From Chloroflexi bacterium CFX4 (GTDB taxonomy: Bacteria > Chloroflexota > Anaerolineae > Aggregatilineales > UBA2796): a stretch of DNA of 56,468 nt. This document shows, one piece after another, positions 24,912 through 33,600 of this stretch (positions within the stretch are counted from its first letter, which is position 1; each line of letters starts with the position of its first letter). Under the pieces are notes generated by a model, which saw nothing but the letters and a program-made list of their open reading frames with translations, ran no database searches and was not told the origin of the DNA. Both the position numbers and the translations under genes were made by a program. The stretch covers positions 1 through 56,468 of the forward strand of contig QWHC01000023.1 in NCBI GenBank assembly GCA_021404685.1. The letters are read 5' to 3'.

Positions 24912-24920
24912 ATTGTAACA
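24912..24920 (-). promoter_or_regulatory. Extended -10 promoter of the OmpA/VWA operon
   Basis: On the minus strand TGTTACAAT forms a TGn plus TACAAT. It is about 40 bases before the start at 24871. The region also separates a divergent GNAT gene. Confidence 0.5.
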
Positions 24921-24967
24921 GATTACGTTATGCGCCTATACCACAATAATTAGGGGACTGCCCAAGT

Positions 24968-25459
24968 ATGCTGCCTGAACTGACCATCCGCCGCGCTGTG
25001 CGCGAAGATGCCGACGCCATCCTGCACCTGATTCACGCCCTTGCTGAATTCGAGCAACTGCCACCACCCGATCAGGCGGCTCAGGCACGCCTGATTGCTG
25101 ATGCCTTTGCCGCACAGCCACGTTTTGAGGTCTGGCTTGCCGATTTGGACGGTCAGGCGGTTGGGTACGCCTTCCTGTACGAGACGTATTCGACCTTCCT
25201 TGCCCTGCCCACGCTCTACCTTGAAGATTTATTCGTGCTGCCCGAACACCGCAGCCGACGCATTGGTTACGCGCTTTTCCGCCAGTGCGTCCTGGAGGCG
25301 GTGCGGCGCGGCTGCGGGCGCATGGAATGGCAAGTGCTGGACTGGAACACAAATGCCATTCAGTTTTACGAGCGCTTTGGCGCGCAGCGCATGGGTGAAT
25401 GGCTCAGCTACCGCCTGACGGCAAGTGAACTCGCGCATATCGCGGCGGAAAGTGCTTAG
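24968..25459 (+). CDS. GNAT-family N-acetyltransferase (SSAT/diamine acetyltransferase-like)
   Basis: A 163-residue acetyl-CoA-dependent acetyltransferase. The N-terminus (TIRRAVREDADAILHLIHAL), motif A region LYLEDLFVLPEHRSRRIGYA and motif B WQVLDWNTNAIQFYERFGAQ match the spermidine/spermine-type (SAT1-like) branch, which acetylates polyamines or thialysine. The pyrophosphate-binding Q/RxxGxG/A is RSRRIGYA, a modest variant. Only a weak GGGGA run precedes the start. It is divergent from the OmpA/VWA operon. Family is confident, substrate is inferred. Confidence 0.85.
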   Translation: MLPELTIRRAVREDADAILHLIHALAEFEQLPPPDQAAQARLIADAFAAQPRFEVWLADLDGQAVGYAFLYETYSTFLALPTLYLEDLFVLPEHRSRRIGYALFRQCVLEAVRRGCGRMEWQVLDWNTNAIQFYERFGAQRMGEWLSYRLTASELAHIAAESA

Positions 25460-25471
25460 CTGCCGGTTGGC

Positions 25472-25500
25472 TTGGCGTTGGTGCAGAGCGTTTCTATACT
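25472..25500 (+). promoter_or_regulatory. Promoter-like pair upstream of a broken frame
   Basis: TTGGCG at 25472-25477 and TATACT at 25495-25500, spacing exactly 17. The same TTGGNN-17-TATACT layout occurs at 27424 and 30583. Confidence 0.45.
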
Positions 25501-25694
25501 GAAACGGGCGATCTGGTGCTGCCCGCTATGGGTCCTTTGCAGAATGCGTGCGATGAGGCAAGCCGCTACACCAACCAAATCGGCGATATGCTGGGCAAGG
25601 GCGAAGAAGCAGCGGCAAGGCGACAGTCTGTCAGGCGCATGGCTATTCGCAAGCGCAGTATGCAACCTACATGCGGACGGGCAAACTGCCCTAG
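25501..25694 (+). pseudogene. Short decayed coding fragment (unknown)
   Basis: Frame 1 reads TETGDLVLPAMGPLQNACDE and on through NQIGDMLGKGEEAAARR. After about 25630 the natural continuation is in another frame (QAHGYSQAQYATYMRTGKLP, then stop at about 25694), suggesting an indel in the last part of a former gene. I do not recognise the family. The frame-1 extension to 25728 runs into a terminator hairpin. It could instead be a small non-coding RNA gene bounded by the promoter at 25472 and the hairpin at 25704. Low certainty. Confidence 0.3.
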
Positions 25695-25703
25695 TCAGGC
25701 TTT

Positions 25704-25740
25704 GTACGCAGGGCGCTTGTGGTCTTAGCGCCCTGCGTGC
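25704..25740. terminator. Strong hairpin between convergent genes
   Basis: ACGCAGGGCGCT (25706-25717) pairs perfectly with AGCGCCCTGCGT (25727-25738) over a 9-base loop, extendable by two pairs outward. It can stop transcription from both strands, ending 20 bases before the DUF4139 stop codon. Confidence 0.75.
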
Positions 25741-25760
25741 AGCGATAGCCTAGTAACGGC

Positions 25761-26909
25761 CTAATAGTTGTGATCGTATTGGTAGGTGATGGTCAGGCTT
25801 TCGCCAGCTTGCAGCGTTACGCGCCAACGCAGCAGATTGCCGATCTGCTGTTCAGCTTCTTGCGAGAAGCTGAAATGCATAGCAGAGGCAGGATAGGTAT
25901 CCACAATCTCAAGCGCAACCGTGTCAGCGTTGAAATTGCTCAGGGTGAGTTCAACGTGCGTGCGGCGGCGGTCAGTCCAACCGCTGAGTGTGGTCTGCGT
26001 TGTGTTGCGGTTAACGCGCATTCCCTGCAACGCGCCAACCGTAATGCTGCCTTCACCATTCACAGGCGTAAACTCGATAGGATCACTACCCAAGAAGATG
26101 CCGTCTTCGTAAGTGCGGACAATGCCTTCGGCAAGCGGTAGGCGTGTTTCGTTGCGAACTTTGTAGATGATCGTCACTTGCCCATCTCCTTGTGCATTCC
26201 ACAGCAGCACACGCCGCGCCGGCAAAGCAGCACCTTCAAGGCGTGTATAGACTGTCTCGCCAACCAGTGCATCCAGCTTACCAATGCTGTAGATGGTCTG
26301 AACATCCACCGCGCCAACCATGAGTTGCCCTGCCGACGAACTTTCGTAGCCGGCAATGTATTGATTCATGCTGACGTTGGACTGTGTGCCAATAGGCTTA
26401 GAAGTATCCACACGCCCAGCCGCCAAGGTGATCGTGACGCTTTCTAAGTTCAGCACCGGGTTGGAGATTTCCGCGTAGAAATCCAGCACAGCGCTATCAG
26501 GGCGATCTTTGGTTAGCCACATAGCATATTTAGGCTGCCAACTGATGCCGCTCATCAGATAGTCAAGCGTCACTTCACGCAGCTCGCCCGCGGCGGCAAC
26601 GCTTTTCCACAGCACGACAGGATTTCCGCCAGTGGTCTGAATACGATACTGGTTGACGCGCTCGCCGCCTTCCCGCAAAACCAGCGTATCTACAAAGATT
26701 TGCGAGGGCAGCGTCACGGCAACATCCACGCCAGACGGTATGGTGATGCGGTCTTTCACAAAGGCGACGTTGTTGAGGAAGATCAGAATCTCATCCGGCT
26801 GGCTGGTGAAATAGATACGGTTTGCCGCTTGAGCGGGTGCTGCTGCCAGCAGCAGGCACATGATCAGCACCAACGCCAAACTTCTCTTGATGGTTTGCAA
26901 GTTGAACAT
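25761..26909 (-). CDS. Secreted DUF4139-domain protein
   Basis: A 382-residue secreted protein with a signal peptide (IKRSLALVLIMCLLLAAAPAQA). It resembles DUF4139 proteins: a beta-rich body with ITLAAGRVDTSKP, VRNETRLPLAEGIVRTYEDG and the typical end LLRWRVTLQAGESLTITYQY. Family members are widespread, secreted and of unknown function; some fungal and bacterial forms are linked to mucoidy, which cannot be tested here. ATG 26909 was chosen because it starts the signal peptide and has GGGAG upstream; the longer frame begins with non-signal sequence. It is monocistronic, converging on the hairpin at 25704. Confidence 0.75.
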   Translation of the reverse strand: MFNLQTIKRSLALVLIMCLLLAAAPAQAANRIYFTSQPDEILIFLNNVAFVKDRITIPSGVDVAVTLPSQIFVDTLVLREGGERVNQYRIQTTGGNPVVLWKSVAAAGELREVTLDYLMSGISWQPKYAMWLTKDRPDSAVLDFYAEISNPVLNLESVTITLAAGRVDTSKPIGTQSNVSMNQYIAGYESSSAGQLMVGAVDVQTIYSIGKLDALVGETVYTRLEGAALPARRVLLWNAQGDGQVTIIYKVRNETRLPLAEGIVRTYEDGIFLGSDPIEFTPVNGEGSITVGALQGMRVNRNTTQTTLSGWTDRRRTHVELTLSNFNADTVALEIVDTYPASAMHFSFSQEAEQQIGNLLRWRVTLQAGESLTITYQYDHNY

Positions 26910-27073
26910 GCCGAAAATACTCCCGAATTTGTCTGTTTGCCTCATTCTATGCCGCGAATGTGACAATTTCGGGACAAGCACACGGCAGCCTGCGTACAAT
27001 TGGCTGAGGTGTTGAGATGCCAACGCTCAGAGATTTTGTATGCGCTTGCGGTTCGCAATACCCTTAACACACC

Positions 27074-27101
27074 TTGCTTTTTTGGAAACGCCTGCTAGAA
27101 T
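27074..27101 (+). promoter_or_regulatory. tRNA-Pro promoter
   Basis: TTGCTT at 27074-27079 and TAGAAT at 27096-27101 with a 16-base spacer. TGC immediately upstream gives an extended -10 identical to that of tRNA-Arg. Confidence 0.7.
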
Positions 27102-27117
27102 AATAACATCTTCACTT

Positions 27118-27190
27118 CGGGGTATGGCGCAGTTGGTAGCGCGCTTGCATGGGGTGCAAGAGGTCCCCCGTTCGAGTCGGGGTACCCCGA
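27118..27190 (+). tRNA. tRNA-Pro (anticodon GGG)
   Basis: A full cloverleaf of 73 bases: acceptor CGGGGTA/TACCCCG with discriminator A, D arm GCGC/GCGC, anticodon stem CTTGC/GCAAG with loop ATGGGGT (anticodon GGG at 27151-27153), T arm CCCCG/CGGGG with loop TTCGAGT. The initial C1-G72 pair is typical of bacterial tRNA-Pro. CCA is not encoded. Confidence 0.95.
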
Positions 27191-27232
27191 CCTTGATCAG
27201 CACTAGCGGTTGGCTGTCTGTTAGGTTGCAGA

Positions 27233-27321
27233 CTTGCCCTTTTCGTCAGCCTAAGTTCGCCAAGTGATACCGCTTCCGCCGCGTCGTGGGACTCTTAAAT
27301 GCCTACGACGCATTCGTTTCC
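27233..27321 (+). repeat. 89-bp tRNA-downstream repeat, copy 2
   Basis: Ungapped partner of 15245-15333 (77 of 89 identical), again shortly 3' of a tRNA gene. The frame continues as NAYDAFVSHAHAVL here but diverges from copy 1 after the repeat. The stretch from here to 27420 holds no gene I can support. Confidence 0.8.
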
Positions 27322-27381
27322 CATGCCCATGCCGTGCTGCGGATCGCGGGTGAGGAGGGTGGCGTTCGGCGCGGGCAACCA

Positions 27382-27410
27382 ACCCTTTTCCCCGCCCGCA
27401 GGCAGAGGGA
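27382..27410. repeat. REP-like palindromic repeat
   Basis: CCCTTTTCCCCGCCCGCAGG followed by CAGAGGGA, a C-run/G-run imperfect palindrome matching the family at 29041, 55126 and 56308. Confidence 0.45.
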
Positions 27411-27423
27411 ATCAGAGGCTAGG

Positions 27424-27452
27424 TTGGAAGCAAGCGGCGCTTGCGCTATACT
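27424..27452 (+). promoter_or_regulatory. Promoter of the type IIG restriction-modification gene
   Basis: TTGGAA at 27424-27429 and TATACT at 27447-27452, spacing 17. The coding frame starts at 27490. Confidence 0.6.
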
Positions 27453-28873
27453 CCCCCGCACACCATCCCGCCTTGCAAGTGAGTTCAGCATGACCGTTCA
27501 AGACTTCGTCCAGCGTTGGCAGAGCAGCGCGCTCCAAGAGCGCCAAGCTGCCCAATCCCACTTTAACGAACTCTGCCGCCTTATCGGTCACCCGCCACCC
27601 GCTGAGGCTGACCCGCAAGGGCAGTTCTTCACCTTTGAGGAAGGCGTGCAGCGCGCCACTGGCGGGCGGACGCGCCGATGTTTGGAAGCGCGGACACTTC
27701 GCCTGGGAATACAAAAGCAAGGGCGAAAACCTGGAGAAGGCGTATAGCCAACTGCTCAGCTACCGCGGCGGACTGGGCAACCCGCCCCTCTTGGTCGTCT
27801 GCGATTTTGAGCAGTACCGCATCTACCCGCAGTATCCCAACCTGCCCGCTACGCCGATTACCTTCACCAATGCTGACCTTGAGCGCTCAGACGTGCTGCG
27901 CTATTTGGAATGGCTGCTGCACACGCCCGATAAATTCCGCGAATTCCTCGAAGATCAGCTTAAGCAGCGCGAGACCATCACCGAGCGCCGCGCCAACGAA
28001 TTTGCCGCCATGGCAGACGTGCTGCGCGCCCACTTTGATCCCATGCGCGTTGCCCGCTTCCTCGCCCGCCTTGCCTTCGCCCTCTTTGTGGAAGATATTG
28101 GCTTGCTGCCGCGCCTAGCGCCCGATCTGACGCTCTTTCGCCACCTTGCCCAAAACGCCCAACAATTCCCGCACAGCTTTGCCGAATACCTTCAGCAGCT
28201 TTTCGATGCCATGAACGGGCAGCGCAGCGATTTTCTGCTGCGCCGCATCCCCTATTTCAACGGCAGCATTTTCGCGCCCGACCCCGACGAAAACGGCAAG
28301 CCCGAAGTGCTTGACCTCTCCCAGCTCAACCAGACCGCCATCTTTGAGACCATTGAGCAGGCAAGCGCTGCCGACTGGCGCTTTGTGAACCCCACCATTT
28401 TCGGCACCCTCTTTGAGCGCGCCCTTGACCCCACCAAGCGCGCCCAGCTTGGCGCCCACTACACCAGCGAGTCCGACATCCGCCTGATCGTCGAACCCGT
28501 CCTCATGCAGCCGCTCTACGCCCTCTGGGAAAGCACCCGCGCCGAGGCAGAGCCGCTGCTGCAACGCCTGCCCGCGGCGGACGCCACGCCCGCCTGACCG
28601 CCCTGCACGACGCCTTCATGGCGAAACTGGGCAGCACCACCGTGCTAGACCCCGCCTGCGGCTCTGGCAACTTCCTCTACATGGCGCTGCGTGCCATGAA
28701 AGACCTTGAACAACGCGCCCGTGACCTGTTCGCGCCGCTCAACCTCGATTTCAAGGACATTGTCTCGCCCCGCCAATTCTACATTTCAGCACCCTCTACG
28801 GGTCGAAGTGGGTTGCAACCCCTTAGACACTTTGTTGCACCACAGGTCATCTATACCTGCCCAAAAAACCAAC

Positions 28874-28892
28874 CGCCTTCTAGGGCGTTTTT
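28874..28892 (+). terminator. Short terminator in the IS remnant
   Basis: CGCC-TTCTAG-GGCG followed by TTTTTTG, a compact intrinsic terminator with a real T tract. Confidence 0.5.
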
Positions 28893-29040
28893 TGAAGTAA
28901 GTTTTTAAGGAGCAAACTATTAAACAGTATAGCACAAGTCATTTGGAGTTGTCAATGTCTCAGACCGTCAAAAAAGGCGGGAGGGTTGAGTCAGAGCCTC
29001 TAGGTGCATGGGAAAACGCGATAGTGGTTTTTTGAAGAAA

Positions 29041-29094
29041 CCCTATCCCTATCCCTTTCCCCGCCCGCAGCCTGACTGAGGGGGCGACACCAAA
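29041..29094. repeat. REP-like palindromic repeat in IS remnant
   Basis: CCCTATCCCTATCCCTTTCC followed by CCGCCCGCAG and a G-rich right arm (GAGGGGGCG). Similar to copies at 27382, 55126 and 56308; the CTATCCCTATCCC start also occurs at 15085. Confidence 0.45.
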
Positions 29095-29435
29095 GTTAGA
29101 GGGGCGCTGAGGTGGCTCGCACAAACGCCGCGACGCCCTTCTCGAAAGAGACTCCACTGCGGACGCCTGCTACCATCGCTGTGACGCTTCTGTGGAAGGG
29201 GTTTTCCGCTCGCCGCAAGCCTCATGCCATACACTAGCAGCCAAGCATAGGCTACTACTAACAGCACCCACAGGCGCGCTATGCGGTCAGGATAGGTCAC
29301 ATAAGTGTCTTCCACCTGCCAACCGTGCGATTTCAGGTCGCGGAAGGCTTCCTCAAGCCACATCCGCTCGGCATATTCCCAGCCTGTGAGGTCAGGATCG
29401 TTGGTGACCAGCGCCCACGGCGCTCTGGCGCGCAC
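29049..29435 (-). pseudogene. IS4-type transposase, C-terminal fragment
   Basis: About 115 recognisable residues. PWALVTNDPDLTGWEYAERM and WLEEAFRDLKSHGWQVEDT contain the exact IS4 signature Y-x2-R-x3-E-x6-K around the third catalytic acid. The first two catalytic aspartates lie in the missing N-terminal part. The final residues run into the REP-like repeat and are probably not original. Confidence 0.75.
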
Positions 29436-30110
29436 CCCACACCACGCGGACGGGCGATCTGTTCATGGCGTGGAGCGACCGCGAATGGTCGCTGGAGGGC
29501 GCCGCAGTGCGGATCAGCGTGGTCGGCTTTGATGACGGCAGCCAGACCGAACGCCTGTTGGACGGCGCGCCCGTCCCAACCATTAATCCTGACTTAACCT
29601 CAAGTGTGGACATCACAAGCGCTAAGCCGCTGCGCGAAAACCGCGGTATTTGCCTTAGGACTGATGAAAAAGGCGGCGCTTTTGATATACCTGATGACTT
29701 GGCACAGCAAATGCTGCGCGCAGAGAATGCCAGCGGCAAGCCTAACAGCGCTGTGATCAAACGGTGGGTGAATGGTATGGATGCCGCAGGCGCTCAAAGA
29801 TCGGACGCTGACCAACCTCTATAACGCGGTGGAGGCATATCGGACGGGCAGCGTGGCGGTGCGTATTCCGAAGGCGGCACGCGAGATCGCGCCGCAGATC
29901 GCCGCCCTGCACGATGGGCTGGATCGGGCGGTGCTGGCTGCCTACGGCTGGGCGGATTTGGCGGACGATCTGCGGAGCGCGGCGGGTCGGGAAGCGGTGC
30001 TGCGGCGGCTGCTGGCGGAGAATGTGCGGCGGGCGTAGGGCTAGGGGGTATGGCTTCCTAATCGCTTGTTGGCAGCTCCGCAATCTTCTAAATGACTTAG
30101 CGTATATATG

Positions 30111-30116
30111 TATAAT
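30111..30116 (+). promoter_or_regulatory. -10 box of the F420-type reductase gene
   Basis: Perfect TATAAT in a locally AT-rich stretch, about 30 bases before the ATG at 30147. No good -35. Confidence 0.5.
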
Positions 30117-30146
30117 CGTATATAAATAAGTGAGCGAAGGTGCCTT

Positions 30147-30545
30147 ATGCCGCGTTGGCTGAGACAGTTGATTAAACTCCAAAATCCGATGATGCGTTGG
30201 CTGCTGCGTTCGCGCTGGCACGGCGCAGTGAGCAAGCACTATGTGCTGCTGAGCGTGACGGGGCGCAAAAGCGGCAAAGTCTACCATGTGCCGGTGCAGT
30301 ACGCACAGGCAGGCAACACGCTGCTGATCCTGACCAGCGCCGAATATGTGTGGTGGCGCAATCTGCAAGGTGGCGCGCCCGTTCAGGTGCTTCTGCGCGG
30401 CAGGCAATACAACGCACAGGCAGAAGCCTCTCGGCAGGCGGATGCAGCCGCACAGGTTGCGCGGCAGGTCTACCCAAAGCTGACGGGGGAGCGCGCCGCG
30501 CAGTTTGCCGCCAACAAGGTTGCGTTGCGCGTCACGCTGCAATAG
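30147..30545 (+). CDS. Deazaflavin (F420)-dependent nitroreductase-family protein
   Basis: A 132-residue protein of the DUF385/Ddn type: the segment YVLLSVTGRKSGKVYHVPVQ with its G-R-K-S-G motif and the core LLILTSAEYVWWRNLQGGAP are diagnostic. Relatives use reduced F420 to reduce quinones or nitro compounds, often at the membrane face. The N-terminal amphipathic basic helix (WLRQLIKLQNPMMRWLLRSR) fits membrane contact. GAAGGTG precedes the ATG. It lies directly after the broken restriction gene and before the giant macroglobulin gene, each with its own promoter. Confidence 0.85.
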   Translation: MPRWLRQLIKLQNPMMRWLLRSRWHGAVSKHYVLLSVTGRKSGKVYHVPVQYAQAGNTLLILTSAEYVWWRNLQGGAPVQVLLRGRQYNAQAEASRQADAAAQVARQVYPKLTGERAAQFAANKVALRVTLQ

Positions 30546-30582
30546 GCGGCTCAGCGTATGGTATACGTTGGTTAGGCGGTGT

Positions 30583-30611
30583 TTGGGCATGAGGCGGTTC
30601 GGGTCTATACT
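30583..30611 (+). promoter_or_regulatory. Promoter of the alpha-2-macroglobulin gene
   Basis: TTGGGC at 30583-30588 and TATACT at 30606-30611, spacing 17, predicting a leader of about 28 bases that contains GGGGAG eight bases before the ATG. Confidence 0.65.
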
Positions 30612-30645
30612 GAAAGGGACTCATGCTGTTCGGGGAGATTTTTAT

Positions 30646-33600
30646 ATGCGACGCTTACTCGCCCTCTGCCTGATCTTCGCGGTGTTGTTTGGTGCGCTTG
30701 CCAGCGCGCCAAGCGCACTTAGCGCCGATGATCAGCCACCACCTGCCGTGATTGATACTATCCCACTGCGCGGTGAAGAACTGCTGCTGAATGGCACAAT
30801 CACCATCTTTTTTAACCAAGCGATGGATCGCGCCAGCGTAGAGCGCGCCATCCGCACGCAGCCTGCCTTAAACGGCACCTATGACTGGCTGGATGAGGCA
30901 ACCGTACAGTTCAAACCTGCCAATTTGCAACGTTCCACCACGTATACATTCACCATCGGCACGGAAGCACGCAGTGCGCTGAATATCGCCTTGCCAGAGG
31001 CGTTCACGCTGCGCGCTCAGACGGTTGGCTTCCTTGAAGTGGTGCAGATGCTGCCCAACGATGGCAGCGGCGCCATTGAGGCGGATACTGCGATCACCAT
31101 CATCTTCAACCGCCCTGTGGTGCCATTGATGAGCGTTGAAGAACTCAAAGCACTCCCAGCGCCCTTCACCGCCGAGCCTGCCGTGGAAGGCAGCGGCGAG
31201 TGGATCAGCACGTCCGTCTACCAATTCAAGACCAAGAACTTGAAAGGTGGCACGGTCTATACGATCACAGTGCCAGCAGGCTTGCAAGATGTGACGGGCG
31301 CCATTCTGCAAGAGGACGCGAAGTCCACCTTCAAGACGATCTCGCCACGCGCCATCGAGATCACGCCACGCGATAAGAGCCAGCAACTGGCGCTGGATAC
31401 GACCTTTACAGTCGTTTTTAGCCAGCCAATGGAACGTGACAGCGTTGTTGCCGCCACCCAATTCCTGGGACCGAATGGCGAGTTAGCAGTGGCGCTTGAG
31501 CGTGTTAGCGAGGATAACACCCGTTTCACATTCAAGCCTGCGGCGCGCCTTGACTATAACTCGGAATACGTCATTCTTGTGCTGCGCGAATTCGCCCGCA
31601 GCCTGACCAATGCACCCATCACTGAAGATGCGCGCTCAACCTTCACAACGGTCACTACGCCACGCATCCTAGAAACCTATCCACACCATGAAGAATATGA
31701 AGTGCGTGCCTCTGGTTTCTATGTGCGCTTTAGCACGCCGATGAATTTGACCGATTTCAGAGATCGCATCACGGTCACGCCTAAGCCCGGCTTGCTCTAT
31801 GATGACTATAGCAGCACCGAAGGCACCTACTTCCAATACGGCTTCAGCCACGAACCAAGCACGTCCTACGTCCTAACGCTGAACATTGAGGGCTTGGTAG
31901 ATAAATATGGCACGCCACTGCAAATTGACCCGCGCAGTAATGCTTACGAGGTTTCGGCGGATGGCAAACTGCTGACTTTCCGTTGGACAACGCCGGAATA
32001 CTCCCCAGAATTAAGTATGCGGACGGGCTTCAATACGCTCGGTTTGTACAGCGCCTACAACGCGCAGACACGGGCGTTTTCCACGCACCGCAACTTGGAT
32101 CGCATCAACTTCTCGCTCTACAGCGTGCCATCCTCCGATCTGCTCGCGCTGCTGCGCTACGGCAATACAAGGCTCTCCAATGCAGAACGCCTTCGCACCT
32201 GGGCGGTTGGCGTGGAAAACCCTAAGAATGTGCTGCGCTACGACCTTGTGACGATCAGTGAAGGCACAAGCACCGCTTTTGCCACCCCTGAGTGTCCTGG
32301 TGCGCCGCCCAGCCGCCTGATTCCGGGCGAATATGCCATTGTGCTGCCGGATGATCCTGCGCCGCTGCGCCTGCGCGAGAATCCTAGCACATCATCTGCC
32401 ATTCGTGCAGAGCTGCCCGCTAATACTTTGATGCAAATTAGCGGCGGTCCGCAGTGTGCCAATGGCTTTTTGTGGTACCGAGTCAGTGTGGTTGGTCGGA
32501 ACAACCTCTCTGGTTGGGTGGCAGAAGGCAACGCCAACCAATACTTCATGGGTATCCCGGGCAGCAGCAGCCGCATTGGAAACTTGCCGCGCACTGCCCT
32601 GCAACCGAACAATCCGAACGCACAGGCGCTCAAGCCCGGCTTGTATCGCATGTATGTTAGCTCGCCAACCACGCGCTATGCGTTTAACGAGAACATGCTG
32701 ATCGCCACGGTCAACATCACGCTCAAACTTTCAGAAAGCAGCGCCATGGCATGGGTGACTGACCTGCAAAGCGGCGAGCCTGTGCCAAATCTGCCTGTGC
32801 AGTTCTTCTACACAAGCTACTCCGATGGCGGCAGCGGCAGGCGTGGCGATACACTTGCGCCCATCGGCACCGCCGAAACCGATTCGGATGGTGTCGCTAT
32901 CCTGAGGCTACCCCGTCGCCTTGCGTCGCTCTACACCGAACTGTTTGCCCTCATCGAGACGCCACAGCACTTCAGTGTGGGCAGCGTTGAGTGGGAAGGC
33001 GGCATCCAAGCCTGGAGCTTTAACCAGCCAACCAACTACTATCCAAGCCAACTGACAGCCTACCTCTACACGGATCGCTCGCTGTACCGTCCCGGTCAGC
33101 CGATCTACTTCCGCGGTGTGGTGCGTGCCAAAGAGGATATGCAATATACCATCAGCGATTTGGAGACCGTCTCGGTAGAGGTGGTGGATAATCGCGGGCG
33201 GCAGCTTTACCTAAAGAACCTGCCACTCACCCAGTTCGGCTCTTTCTCGGATAGCATCACCACAGATGAGAATGCCTCACTGGGCTACTATCGCATCATC
33301 GTGCGGCCGGGCTTCACAGGCACAGATGTGCGCGAATGGCGCGGAGCGACCTTCTCGCGTGGTGTGGATGTGGCGCAGTACCGCGTGCCGGAATTCCAAG
33401 TGAACCTGACCGCTGAAAAGCCTGAAGTGGTGCAGGGCGATACGGTTCGCGTGACCGTTGAAAGCTCATACTTCTTCGGCGGCGGCGTTAGCAATGCGCG
33501 CATTGAATGGTCACTCTTCACGGAGGATTACTTCTTCCGCTACAAGGGCAGCGGGCGCTACAGCTTCTTCGAGTTCAACGAGGATGAGGGCGCACGCAGC

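Larger units (their letters stand above)
28783..29440. mobile_element. IS4-family insertion remnant inside the type IIG gene
   Basis: The sequence between the two halves of the methyltransferase is foreign. It carries the C-terminal part of an IS4 transposase on the minus strand, a terminator hairpin and a REP-like repeat. The N-terminal two-thirds of the transposase and at least one end are missing, so this is a deletion derivative. Exact ends and a target duplication could not be identified by eye. Confidence 0.6.
27490..30038 (+). pseudogene. Type IIG (MmeI-like) restriction-modification enzyme, decayed and interrupted
   Basis: The remains of one large gene. The N-terminus (TVQDFVQRWQSSALQERQAA; FNELCRLIGHPPPAEADPQG) runs in frame 1 to about 27665, then shifts to frame 2 at GGRADVWKRGHFAWEYKSKG, the D..ExK nuclease motif of MmeI-like enzymes. 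That frame continues through the helical linker (FLARLAFALFVEDIGLLPRL; AQLGAHYTSESDIRLIVEPV) to a stop at 28597. Frame 1 resumes with methyltransferase motif I, LDPACGSGNFLYMAL, and breaks at QFY (28782). After an IS4 remnant the enzyme resumes at about 29441 (TTRTGDLFMAWSDREWSLEG; AKPLRENRGICL), then jumps frame near 29770 to the C-terminal tail (LKDRTLTNLYNAVEAYRTGS; VLAAYGWADLADDLRS). The NPPY motif and target-recognition domain are missing, so it is certainly inactive. Confidence 0.8.

Noticed and set aside
24872..24967. Search for a palindromic operator between the divergent operon and GNAT gene
   Set aside because: No convincing dyad beyond promoter elements was seen.
27286..27747. Long frame starting 200 bases upstream of the type IIG gene
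   Set aside because: The part before 27490 covers the tRNA-downstream repeat, a REP-like repeat and a promoter; only the part from 27490 resembles the enzyme.
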